Positions 9,090-15,755 of a stretch of 36,890 nucleotides of DNA are shown piece after piece (position 1 is the first letter of the stretch; each line of letters begins with the position of its first letter). The position numbers and the translations under genes were made by a program. Source of the DNA: Candidatus Kaiserbacteria bacterium (GTDB taxonomy: Bacteria; Patescibacteriota; Minisyncoccia; Phycocordibacterales; UBA918); the NCBI GenBank assembly GCA_020428815.1, contig JAGQMC010000041.1:1-36890 (forward strand). The letters are read 5' to 3'. The notes below the pieces were generated by a model that saw only the letters and a list, made by a program, of their open reading frames with translations, searched no databases and was not told the DNA's origin.

Positions 9090-10683
9090 CCTGTTTCTAC
9101 TTTTCATATTCTTAATATCACCACTTTTTGCGAATGCTCAAAATTCTATCTCTTTAAGTGTTTCACCAACTCTTTTTGAAATGACTGCAAATCCTGCTCA
9201 GGAGTGGGACAGTAGTATAAGAGTGATAAACTCCAACCCTCAAGAGCTGGAAGTTTATATAGATATTGTAAATTTTGCACCACAAGGAGAAGTGGGTCAG
9301 GGGGTTTTTATACCAGTGTCAGAAGATGAGTCACAGGGAAAAACTCTAGCTGAGTGGATTAAACCACAAATGACATCAGTGGTTATACCTCCTGAAAAAA
9401 CTGTTGAAATCCCTTTTGGTATTGCTGTGCCTGAAGACGCTCCGCCTGGCGGCCACTTCGCAGCCATATTAATCGGGACTAAACCACCAAAAGAGCAAGC
9501 TGGTTCATCACAAGTTGAAACCTCACAAGTAGTGACTTCTTTGGTGTTTCTGAGGGTGACCGGGGATATTATTGAAAATGGTTCAATTCGTGAGTTTAGA
9601 GCGACAAAATCCTTGGTAGAGAAACCTGAAGTTGATTTTGAACTCAGATTTCAAAATGAGGGTAATGTTCACATCTTACCCCAAGGTGATATTAAAATTT
9701 ACAACATGTGGGGTCAGGAGCGAGGAGTTATTCCGGTAAATCAGCAGGCCTTATTCGGAAATGTTCTTCCAAATCAGATCAGAAAGTACACCTTTGCTTG
9801 GACGGGGGAATGGTCTATGGCCGATATGGGTCGATATACTGCTGAAGTTACATTAGGCTATGGTACAGATCAGCGGCAGTTTGCTACCAGTCGAACCTAT
9901 TTCTGGGTATTACCTTGGAAGTTAACTTTGCTGGTTTTTGCGATAATATTTGGCTTTATTTTACTAATAACTTGGGCAATCAGGTTGTATATTGAAAAAA
10001 TGTTGTCTATGGCAGGTGTATCCCCATCAGGAAGACCGATATTTGCACAGCCAGACAAACTTAAACGACCAAAAAAAGTTTCTGTTATTGCTCCACTTGA
10101 AGAAGGGATCCTTGATTTAAGTCAACGCTTTCAATCTAGTCGCTCAGTATCACAAAAAGTATCAAACTCGTTTAAGTTTATTAAGCAGTATCACAAATTC
10201 TTTTTTATTGTACTGGCGGTATTGTCATTTGTAGCTTTTATTATTTGGTTTACCAAAAACGCTACTGTGAGTGACAGAGGCTACGAGGTAATTGTAGATC
10301 CAGAAGGTAGTAACATACGTATTTCTTCTGAACAAGTTGAATATGATGATATGAAAGAAACTGATATCAAAGATATTGAAACCTTACCAAAACCTAATGA
10401 TCTACCTCTAATCAAGTTGGTAAATCGTAGCGGAGTCAGCGGTCTAGCGGCAAAGTTAAGAGTGTCACTAGAAAGCAAAGGTTATGAAATATCTGATTTA
10501 TCAACTGATTTCGGCGTAAAGGATCAAAATACAGTCATTGTGTACCACCCAGATTTCATTGACCAAGCCCTCAATCTTAGTGCTGAGATTGAAGGTGTAC
10601 TGCTATCAGCTTATGCTGACGCACCTTTAAATGAACCAATTACAATTTATGTAGGTAAGGACTATGTAAGTGAGGTAGAATAA
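9061..10683 (+). CDS. DUF916-like protein fused to a LytR_C domain
   Basis: From ATG 9061 the protein has 540 residues and opens with a clean signal peptide ending near 'FANAQ'. ATG 9025, 12 codons upstream in the same frame, would bury the signal, so 9061 is preferred; it overlaps the previous gene by 29 bases. Two Ig-like domains follow, paralogous to the upstream gene ('EIPFGIAVPEDAPPGGHF', 'FELRFQNEGNVHILPQG'). A membrane helix lies at about 283-308, a cytoplasmic stretch of ~70 residues, then a second helix at about 377-398. The C-terminal ~90 residues ('IKLVNRSGVSGLAAKLR...') match the LytR_C (cell-envelope-related attenuator C-terminal) fold. With two helices both end domains face outward. 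Probable role: anchoring or assembling the giant surface protein at the wall. Confidence 0.65.
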   Translation: MISTLKTISSLFLLFIFLISPLFANAQNSISLSVSPTLFEMTANPAQEWDSSIRVINSNPQELEVYIDIVNFAPQGEVGQGVFIPVSEDESQGKTLAEWIKPQMTSVVIPPEKTVEIPFGIAVPEDAPPGGHFAAILIGTKPPKEQAGSSQVETSQVVTSLVFLRVTGDIIENGSIREFRATKSLVEKPEVDFELRFQNEGNVHILPQGDIKIYNMWGQERGVIPVNQQALFGNVLPNQIRKYTFAWTGEWSMADMGRYTAEVTLGYGTDQRQFATSRTYFWVLPWKLTLLVFAIIFGFILLITWAIRLYIEKMLSMAGVSPSGRPIFAQPDKLKRPKKVSVIAPLEEGILDLSQRFQSSRSVSQKVSNSFKFIKQYHKFFFIVLAVLSFVAFIIWFTKNATVSDRGYEVIVDPEGSNIRISSEQVEYDDMKETDIKDIETLPKPNDLPLIKLVNRSGVSGLAAKLRVSLESKGYEISDLSTDFGVKDQNTVIVYHPDFIDQALNLSAEIEGVLLSAYADAPLNEPITIYVGKDYVSEVE

Positions 10684-10688
10684 TATAT

Positions 10689-10817
10689 ATGGATAAGAAA
10701 ACTATAATCCTTATAACCCTTTTCTTTGCTGCCATTACTTTTGGCATGCTTATTTTTGCTTATTTAAGACATCAAGAAATATCTGGTTTAGCTATCAGTT
10801 TTAATTTTTTATTGATA
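10689..10817 (+). CDS. Possible 42-residue single-helix membrane peptide
   Basis: This short frame starts ATG-GAT-AAG-AAA and ends at TGA, 6 bases before the next gene. It encodes MDKK followed by an unbroken hydrophobic stretch and 'YLRHQE', a plausible one-helix membrane peptide. It fills a 140-base gap between two genes on the same strand, as a real gene would in so compact a genome. There is no strong ribosome binding site. It could instead be chance: AT-rich DNA readily encodes hydrophobic residues. Confidence 0.4.
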
Positions 10818-10823
10818 TAAGCT

Positions 10824-11399
10824 ATGCAAACAAAAAAGGAAGCAGTCATTACTTTGAGTATAGTTGTCGCTATAGCTTTATTGGTATCTGGATATACGTA
10901 TTTTGTTCACTATAAAAATAAACATAAGGCTGATGACGTGCCATCTGCGCTTGATGATTTTTTACGTTCAGATGACGATTATAGTTACACAGATATTGAT
11001 GGCAATCGCATATATCTAGATAACTTCACAGGTTCAATTTTGGTTGTAAACTCGTGGGCTAGTTGGAGTCCAGCGTCAGCAGAGGAGCTAAATAAGTTGG
11101 GACACTTTTCAGAAAAATACCCTGAGAGTAGTGTAAAGTTTTTGGCTATCAACCGAGCTGACCGTTCAGCTCTAGCCAAACAATTCATTAAAAAGTTTGC
11201 TATTCCAAACACGGTAATGTTGGTTCTAGATCCAGAAGACAGATATTACAATTTGATTAACGGCTATAATATGCCAGAAACGGTAATTTATAACCAAGAC
11301 GGACAAGTCATAAAACATATAAGAGGCGAGATAGATTTTGTGTTACTAGAGCAAATTATCAAAGAACAATTAGCTGCAGAAAGTGTACCTCTTGACTAA
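10824..11399 (+). CDS. TlpA/ResA-like thioredoxin-fold protein lacking both active-site cysteines
   Basis: 191 residues. An N-terminal helix (about 8-28) anchors it to the membrane with the rest outside. The body follows the TlpA/ResA pattern: 'DIDGNRIYLDNFTGSILVVN', the active-site helix region 'SWASWSPASAEELNKL', then 'VKFLAINR', 'IPNTVMLVLDPE' with the cis-Pro-like region 'YNMPETVIYN', and 'DGQVIKHIRGEID'. The usual WCxxC is WSPAS here: both cysteine positions are serines (codons AGT and TCA), so it cannot do thiol-disulfide exchange. It may act as a binding or chaperone protein. It lies just downstream of surface-protein genes whose repeats contain paired cysteines. Confidence 0.8.
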   Translation: MQTKKEAVITLSIVVAIALLVSGYTYFVHYKNKHKADDVPSALDDFLRSDDDYSYTDIDGNRIYLDNFTGSILVVNSWASWSPASAEELNKLGHFSEKYPESSVKFLAINRADRSALAKQFIKKFAIPNTVMLVLDPEDRYYNLINGYNMPETVIYNQDGQVIKHIRGEIDFVLLEQIIKEQLAAESVPLD

Positions 11400-11497
11400 A
11401 GAGTATTTATCTATCAGTATACAAGTAGTAAGTTACGTTGCTTTGCGATCAGTTCAGTTTATTGAAGCTCCTGTGTCGAAAGGGGTTTCTGGTCGCA

Positions 11498-11659
11498 ATG
11501 AATTTTATGCGTAACGCAATAGGTTTTTTAATAATCCTTTGGGGGTTATCACATTTTTTCGCTTCAGCTTTCTATGCTTTAGACAGCGCTGCAAGGGAGT
11601 CTTTTAAAACGCTTGAAATGCTCGCACTAATATCACAAAGTGAGTTAGCTGAAAAGTAA
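11498..11659 (+). CDS. Small hypothetical membrane protein (53 residues)
   Basis: From ATG 11498 the product is 'MNFMRNAIGFLIILWGLSHF' followed by an amphipathic tail ending in Lys. One hydrophobic helix covers about residues 6-26. An AAGGGG stretch lies 12 bases before this ATG. The same frame is open further upstream to 11438, but those codons show no membrane-protein character. A good rho-independent terminator begins 8 bases after the stop, which supports a transcribed gene. No family is recognised. Confidence 0.5.
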   Translation: MNFMRNAIGFLIILWGLSHFFASAFYALDSAARESFKTLEMLALISQSELAEK

Positions 11660-11666
11660 TCAGTAG

Positions 11667-11697
11667 ATGGTCACACATGCAGGTGTGGCCATTTTTT
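11667..11697 (+). terminator. Rho-independent terminator
   Basis: Left arm 11667-11676 (ATGGTCACAC) pairs with 11683-11692 (GTGTGGCCAT, one G-T pair) over a 6-base loop, followed by a run of six T at 11692-11697. It closes the 53-residue gene and separates it from the AI-2E gene. Confidence 0.85.
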
Positions 11698-11713
11698 ATA
11701 TTATTATTTACTG

Positions 11714-11719
11714 TATACT
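11714..11719 (+). promoter_or_regulatory. -10 box (TATACT) 6 bases before the AI-2E start
   Basis: TATACT is followed by only six bases before ATG 11726, so transcription should start at or next to the A of the start codon. No clear -35 is seen; the expected place is taken by the preceding terminator's T-run. Confidence 0.55.
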
Positions 11720-11725
11720 ATTACT

Positions 11726-12787
11726 ATGAAATTGGGCAGAATTGTCGAATACGTTTTCTTTTTTGGTTTGTTACTTTTAGCTGGGTATCTGGTTTGGTTA
11801 TTAATGGCACCGTTTATAACTGCTTTAGCATTGGCTGTAATTATTGTGACAATTTGCCACCCGCTATACTTTCGAATCAAAAAACATGTCCCAAAAGAAA
11901 ACCGCAGCATAGCTGCTTTCTTATCGACGTTAATCGTCTTAACGATAATTGTTATACCTCTGGTTCTTATCTCATCATTAGTAGTAAGTGAGCTAGTGTC
12001 TGTCTATCAAGATTTTGGTAATGAACCATCTAGTCTACAAATGCAATTTGCTGGGTTTGAAGCAGCTGTCCAAAAGGTGGTCCCGAGCTTTAACCTCGAT
12101 TTAAATTCCCAACTGGAAGCTGTTGCCTCCAGTTTTACCGGAGGCATAGCGGCCATTTTTGCCGGTACATTATCGACCTTGTTTGTATTTTTTATTGCTC
12201 TAATTGGTTCTTTTTATTTCTTTAGAGATGGGAAAGAGTTATTGCGATTGGTGATTAAAGTTAGTCCGCTTCCTGATCACGAAGACGAAGTGATATTTAA
12301 CCGTTTAGCAATCGCTGTCCGAGCAGTCGCTACGGGCACTGTTCTAGTGGCAATCATTCAGGGTTCCTTGGTGGCTATTGGTTTTACTATTTTTGGTATT
12401 GAGAGGGCGATTCTTTGGGGGTCACTAGCTTCACTCGGTGCACTTATTCCGGGAATTGGCACAACTATTGTAACCGTTCCCGCAATAGTCTATCTATTCT
12501 TTGTCGGTGAAATGGTCAATGCTGTTGGCTTATTAATCTGGTCAGTTCTTATCGTAGGAATGATTGATAATTTCATCGGGCCGTACTTGATGAGTCGAGG
12601 AAATAATTTGCACCCTTTTATTATTCTTATCTCGGTTTTAGGCGGTATTGCACTGATGGGTCCAATAGGCTTCGTGATTGGACCAGTCATTGTTACTCTA
12701 TTTATTGTGTTGCTGGAAATTTATAGTCAGTACATAGTAAATGAAAAACCAATAGAAGAAATGGAAGAAAGTGATGAAATTATATGA
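11726..12787 (+). CDS. AI-2E family transporter / PerM-like permease
   Basis: 353 residues with about eight hydrophobic helices in the AI-2E family layout: a helix pair near the N-terminus with 'APFITALALAVIIVTICHPL', helices around 60-90, an extracytoplasmic loop of ~70 residues (about 90-155), then a second bundle with the family hallmark 'LGALIPGIGTTIV' and 'DNFIGPYLMSRGNNLHPFII' near the C-terminus. Family members are reported as exporters of autoinducer-2 or as ion antiporters and are probably oligomeric; the substrate cannot be told from sequence. The last codons overlap the start of the next gene by four bases (ATGA), so the two are translated together. The start is fixed by the -10 box six bases upstream. 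Confidence 0.9.
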   Translation: MKLGRIVEYVFFFGLLLLAGYLVWLLMAPFITALALAVIIVTICHPLYFRIKKHVPKENRSIAAFLSTLIVLTIIVIPLVLISSLVVSELVSVYQDFGNEPSSLQMQFAGFEAAVQKVVPSFNLDLNSQLEAVASSFTGGIAAIFAGTLSTLFVFFIALIGSFYFFRDGKELLRLVIKVSPLPDHEDEVIFNRLAIAVRAVATGTVLVAIIQGSLVAIGFTIFGIERAILWGSLASLGALIPGIGTTIVTVPAIVYLFFVGEMVNAVGLLIWSVLIVGMIDNFIGPYLMSRGNNLHPFIILISVLGGIALMGPIGFVIGPVIVTLFIVLLEIYSQYIVNEKPIEEMEESDEII

Positions 12788-13203
12788 TCAACCGTAAACA
12801 AGTAGAAGCAATCTTAAAAATTAATGGCATCACCCCAGCCTCTCCAGATGATGAAATTAGAGCCGTGTTGATGAGTGCTAGATATCAAGAAGATGAGATA
12901 GACTCAGCTATTATGGTCTTGCGTCAGAACGTAAAGACAAAAGAGGCGAAAGTTCAAGGTCTACACAAAGTATTTCGTTCAGATGAAACTTTGAAACCTA
13001 GTGAGATTAGTGCTTTGTTAGGTATCGACCTTGAATTAACTGACACAATAAAAATTGGTAATAAAACCACTAACAATAGTTCTGATTTACCAAAACTATT
13101 TACAGTGGCAGTGTTATCCTTTTTGTTCGCTGCAGTTTGTATTTTTGCTTATATGTATTTAAATGATATTGGTGTATTTCATCCAACGGCTGGCTTACTG
13201 TAG
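12784..13203 (+). CDS. Hypothetical tail-anchored membrane protein (139 residues)
   Basis: The gene starts inside the stop of the AI-2E gene (ATGA overlap). The N-terminal ~70 residues are charged and helical ('MINRKQVEAILKINGITPAS', 'ARYQEDEIDSAIMVLRQ'), resembling a small UBA-like or winged-helix-like bundle without a decisive motif. A polar linker follows, then one membrane helix at about 104-126 and a short external tail. Translational coupling suggests it works with the transporter, perhaps as a cytoplasmic regulatory subunit; that is inference. No family is recognised. Confidence 0.7.
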   Translation: MINRKQVEAILKINGITPASPDDEIRAVLMSARYQEDEIDSAIMVLRQNVKTKEAKVQGLHKVFRSDETLKPSEISALLGIDLELTDTIKIGNKTTNNSSDLPKLFTVAVLSFLFAAVCIFAYMYLNDIGVFHPTAGLL

Positions 13204-13210
13204 TCTAGAG

Positions 13211-13238
13211 TTGCAAATTCAGTAAAAGTCTCTATTAT
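13211..13238 (+). promoter_or_regulatory. Promoter for the FKBP gene
   Basis: TTGCAA (13211-13216) and TATTAT (13233-13238) are separated by 16 bases. The -10 box overlaps ATG 13237, so a transcript from here would begin near 13245 and could only use ATG 13252. This decides the start of the next gene. Confidence 0.55.
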
Positions 13239-13251
13239 GGAAAAAAATTTT

Positions 13252-13791
13252 ATGTTTAACAAATTTGAATTAATTGGAGCGGGAATCAGCATCGGTTTAA
13301 TGGCGATGGCTATTTATTTGGTGCAAGTTAAGACGACCTTGTTATCAACGGAGTCTTTCCAAACAGCTCAGCTGATTGAAAGTCAGCAGCCGGTCGTGGT
13401 AGCTGAAACTGGTGATAAGAATCAAGCTAGGGCTAAAGCTTATGAGACTGCTTTTAATAACGGTAATATTGATCGTATGGTAATTGATGATGTAAAAATT
13501 GGCGCTGGAGAAGAAGTAAAGTCAGGAGACACTGTTTCTGTTCACTACATAGGTACATTGCAAAACGGAACTGAGTTCGATAACTCGAGAAAACGTGGCG
13601 AACCGTTTCAATTTAAGATTGGCGCTGGAATGGTTATTAAAGGTTGGGATGAGGGCTTGCTTGGAATGAAAGTTGGTGGCCAACGAGTACTGGTTATACC
13701 ACCTGACAAAGCCTATGGTGAAGAGGGGGTTGGACCAATTCCACCAAACTCGACACTAGTATTTGCCATTGAGTTGGTTGATATTCGATAA
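13252..13791 (+). CDS. Membrane-anchored FKBP-type peptidyl-prolyl isomerase
   Basis: From ATG 13252 the protein has 179 residues. ATG 13237 is also in frame but lies inside the -10 box. An N-terminal helix ('LIGAGISIGLMAMAIYLV') anchors it with the catalytic part outside. The FKBP domain covers the last ~105 residues: 'VKSGDTVSVHYIGTLQNGTE', 'FDNSRKRGEPFQFKIGAGMV', 'IKGWDEGLLGMKVGGQRVL', 'IPPDKAYGEEGVGPIPPNST', 'LVFAIELVDI'. The usual FKBP pocket residues (Tyr in VHYIG, Phe/Asp in FDNS, Ile and Trp in VIKGWD, Tyr in KAYGE) are all present, so it should be active. It catalyses cis-trans isomerisation of prolyl bonds and probably helps fold exported proteins. The stop overlaps the tgt start by one base (TAATG). 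Confidence 0.93.
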   Translation: MFNKFELIGAGISIGLMAMAIYLVQVKTTLLSTESFQTAQLIESQQPVVVAETGDKNQARAKAYETAFNNGNIDRMVIDDVKIGAGEEVKSGDTVSVHYIGTLQNGTEFDNSRKRGEPFQFKIGAGMVIKGWDEGLLGMKVGGQRVLVIPPDKAYGEEGVGPIPPNSTLVFAIELVDIR

Positions 13792-14993
13792 TGAGTAACT
13801 CACCAATAAGATTTGAAATAATAAAAAGGCAGCTCGGTACTCTAGGCCGGGCTGGTTTAATTCATACTCCACATGGGGTTATAGAAACACCAGCTTTTGT
13901 GGTGGTAGGTACCAAGGGTACGGTTAAAAGCATAAAGCCTGAAGACATGCGGGACTATGTGGGTAATCAGGTCGCTTTAGCCAATACCTACCATTTATTT
14001 CTACAGCCGGGAGCTGATGTTATAAAAAAAGCTGGTGGCCTGCACGAATTCTCTAATTGGAATATTCCAACAATGACAGACAGCGGTGGCTTCCAAGTGT
14101 TTTCCTTGGGGGCTGCTTTTGGCAAAGGGGTGACAAAATTTGCTAAAGGAGAGTCTGTAGAACATGAAGAAAAGAAAAGTTTAAATGTTTATTCAAAAAA
14201 AGTAGCTGAAGAACATGGAAAATTATGTGTAATTGATGAAGAAGGGGTAACATTCACTTCGCATTTAGACGGATCAATGCACCGTTTTACAGCTGAGCGA
14301 TCAATTGAAATTCAGCACGATATCGGAGCAGACATCATTGTAGCTTTTGATGAGTGTACAAGCCCTACAGCAGACAAAGATTACCAACTCGAAGCGATGG
14401 AACGTACCCATCGCTGGGCCAAACGCAGCATTTTAGCCCATAAGCAAAATTACGAAGCGCTAAAAAAACAAGGTTTGTACGGTGTAGTTCAAGGAGGTCG
14501 GTATTTAGATTTACGGAAACAAAGTGCTGAGGTTTTAAGCGCTATGGATTTTGACGGTTTTGGTATCGGTGGCTCCTTTACTAAAGATGATTTAGGCGAA
14601 GCTCTGCAAGTGGTGAACGAGGTGCTGCCAGAAGATAAGCCCAGACATCTACTAGGGATAGGTGAGCCAGAAGACATCACTGAAGGGGTAGCGCTTGGCT
14701 GTGATACTTTTGATTGTGTGGCCCCTACTCGAATAGCTCGAACCGGCACTATTTATGAAATGACGAACGAAGGACATAAACGTACTAATTTACTAAATAG
14801 CAAATATCAAAGGGACTTCTCAAAACCTGATGAATCATGCGATTGCTACGTTTGTCAGAATTACACCAAGGCTTATCTAGCTCATCTTTTCCGTTCCCAA
14901 GAGATGCTTGGACCTCATTTGGCTTCATTACACAATTTGTATTACATAGTAAATTTCACAAAAAGACTGAGGGAAAATATATTGACAAGTTGA
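13791..14993 (+). CDS. tgt: Queuine/guanine tRNA-ribosyltransferase
   Basis: 400 residues. The enzyme replaces guanine at wobble position 34 of GUN-anticodon tRNAs with preQ1 or queuine. Visible motifs: 'TDSGGFQVFSLG' (the Asp/Ser-Gly-Gly base-recognition region), 'VTFTSHLDGSMHRFTAE', 'DIIVAFDECTS', 'GVVQGG', 'GFGIGGSF', 'DTFDCVAPTRIARTGT' (nucleophile Asp in DTFDCV), and a zinc site CDCYVCQ with a later His ('LHNL'). Length is slightly above the usual ~370 owing to a charged insertion after 'FSLGAAFGKG' (about 110-150). No preQ1 biosynthesis gene is in the window. The start is coupled to the FKBP stop. Confidence 0.95.
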   Translation: MSNSPIRFEIIKRQLGTLGRAGLIHTPHGVIETPAFVVVGTKGTVKSIKPEDMRDYVGNQVALANTYHLFLQPGADVIKKAGGLHEFSNWNIPTMTDSGGFQVFSLGAAFGKGVTKFAKGESVEHEEKKSLNVYSKKVAEEHGKLCVIDEEGVTFTSHLDGSMHRFTAERSIEIQHDIGADIIVAFDECTSPTADKDYQLEAMERTHRWAKRSILAHKQNYEALKKQGLYGVVQGGRYLDLRKQSAEVLSAMDFDGFGIGGSFTKDDLGEALQVVNEVLPEDKPRHLLGIGEPEDITEGVALGCDTFDCVAPTRIARTGTIYEMTNEGHKRTNLLNSKYQRDFSKPDESCDCYVCQNYTKAYLAHLFRSQEMLGPHLASLHNLYYIVNFTKRLRENILTS

Positions 14994-15030
14994 AAGTATA
15001 TGGCAATCTAGCGTCAGACATGAACATACA

Positions 15031-15037
15031 GAGGAGG
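15031..15037 (+). promoter_or_regulatory. Strong Shine-Dalgarno site (GAGGAGG) deciding the HD gene start
   Basis: GAGGAGG lies 7 bases before ATG 15045 but only 1 base before ATG 15039. Normal spacing picks 15045. It is one of the few strong Shine-Dalgarno sequences in the window. A TTGACA at 14982-14987 could be the -35 of its promoter; the matching -10 is poor. Confidence 0.7.
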
Positions 15038-15044
15038 CATGCAC

Positions 15045-15668
15045 ATGCTGAACAAAATCAGACAATATCACAAGGATTATCCTGACCGTGAAGCATTCTT
15101 CTCGATAATAGGTATGCACTTTCCAGAAGGTGGTGCAGACTATCGCCTAATCGAGGATGCCTATGAGCTAGGTAAGGAAGCCTTTCGAGGTATCTACCGA
15201 GAAGGGAATGGGGAGCGTTACTTTGAGCACTTGCGACGAGTCGCGTTAATGATACTACTGCATTTAAGGGTCATTGACGCAGAGATTATAGCCGCGTCTC
15301 TTTTGCACGATTTGGTCGAAGACATTGATTATTGGACTCATCAAAAAGTTTCAATTAGATTTTCCTCCAGAACAGGCGAATTAGTATGGTGGGTATCAAA
15401 GCCTCCCAAGTCTAATTTTGACGATAATAAAGAAAAAAGAAATCATTTTTTCCATCATCGACTCGCTGAGGCACCTCGTGAACCACTGATTATTAAATTG
15501 CCAGATAGGCTAGATAATAATATGAACATGTGGGGTCTTGATACCGAAAAACAAATAAGAAAAGTGGAAGAGACAAAGAACTTCTATTTGCCGTTGGCAG
15601 AAAAACACATAATTCTAATCCATGAAATGGAAGACGCTCTTAAGGAAAATGAGGAGAGATTCCTTTAA
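15045..15668 (+). CDS. Stand-alone HD hydrolase, RelA/SpoT hydrolase-domain-like
   Basis: 207 residues from ATG 15045. Residues follow the HD arrangement of (p)ppGpp hydrolases: the metal His in 'RYFEHLRRVA', the HD pair in 'IIAASLLHDLVEDIDYW', and the late Asp in 'LIIKLPDRLDNNMNMW' (compare IKLADRLHNM in RelA/SpoT). No synthetase, TGS or ACT domain is present, so it resembles a small alarmone hydrolase or another phosphohydrolase of the superfamily. Substrate is inferred only; the usual His of DRLHN is Asp here. It is preceded by its own Shine-Dalgarno site and followed by a strong terminator, so it is probably a single-gene unit. Confidence 0.8.
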   Translation: MLNKIRQYHKDYPDREAFFSIIGMHFPEGGADYRLIEDAYELGKEAFRGIYREGNGERYFEHLRRVALMILLHLRVIDAEIIAASLLHDLVEDIDYWTHQKVSIRFSSRTGELVWWVSKPPKSNFDDNKEKRNHFFHHRLAEAPREPLIIKLPDRLDNNMNMWGLDTEKQIRKVEETKNFYLPLAEKHIILIHEMEDALKENEERFL

Positions 15669-15690
15669 TCAGGTAAATTTAAACATCTGT

Positions 15691-15727
15691 AAAAGCTGAA
15701 CTAGCAATCGTTAGTCGGCTTTTTTTT
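15691..15727 (+). terminator. Rho-independent terminator after the HD gene
   Basis: Left arm 15691-15705 pairs with 15710-15723 (one bulged A, two G-T pairs), loop AATC, followed by a T-rich run to 15727. It lies just upstream of the uvrB promoter. Confidence 0.85.
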
Positions 15728-15742
15728 ATTTTGATCTCAGGC

Positions 15743-15748
15743 TATAGT
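15743..15748 (+). promoter_or_regulatory. -10 box (TATAGT) 7 bases before uvrB
   Basis: TATAGT is followed by seven bases and then ATG 15756, so the transcript should begin at or within one base of the start codon. No LexA-type palindrome is seen between the terminator and the gene. Confidence 0.55.
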
Positions 15749-15755
15749 AATCAAC

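Noticed and set aside
11677-11991. A 104-residue frame overlapping the AI-2E gene.
   Set aside because: It crosses the terminator and promoter and is out of frame with the well-conserved AI-2E protein.
14991-14993. Possible use of UGA as a sense codon, as in some CPR lineages.
   Set aside because: TGA ends tgt and the AI-2E gene at the expected family C-termini, and no gene needs UGA read-through.
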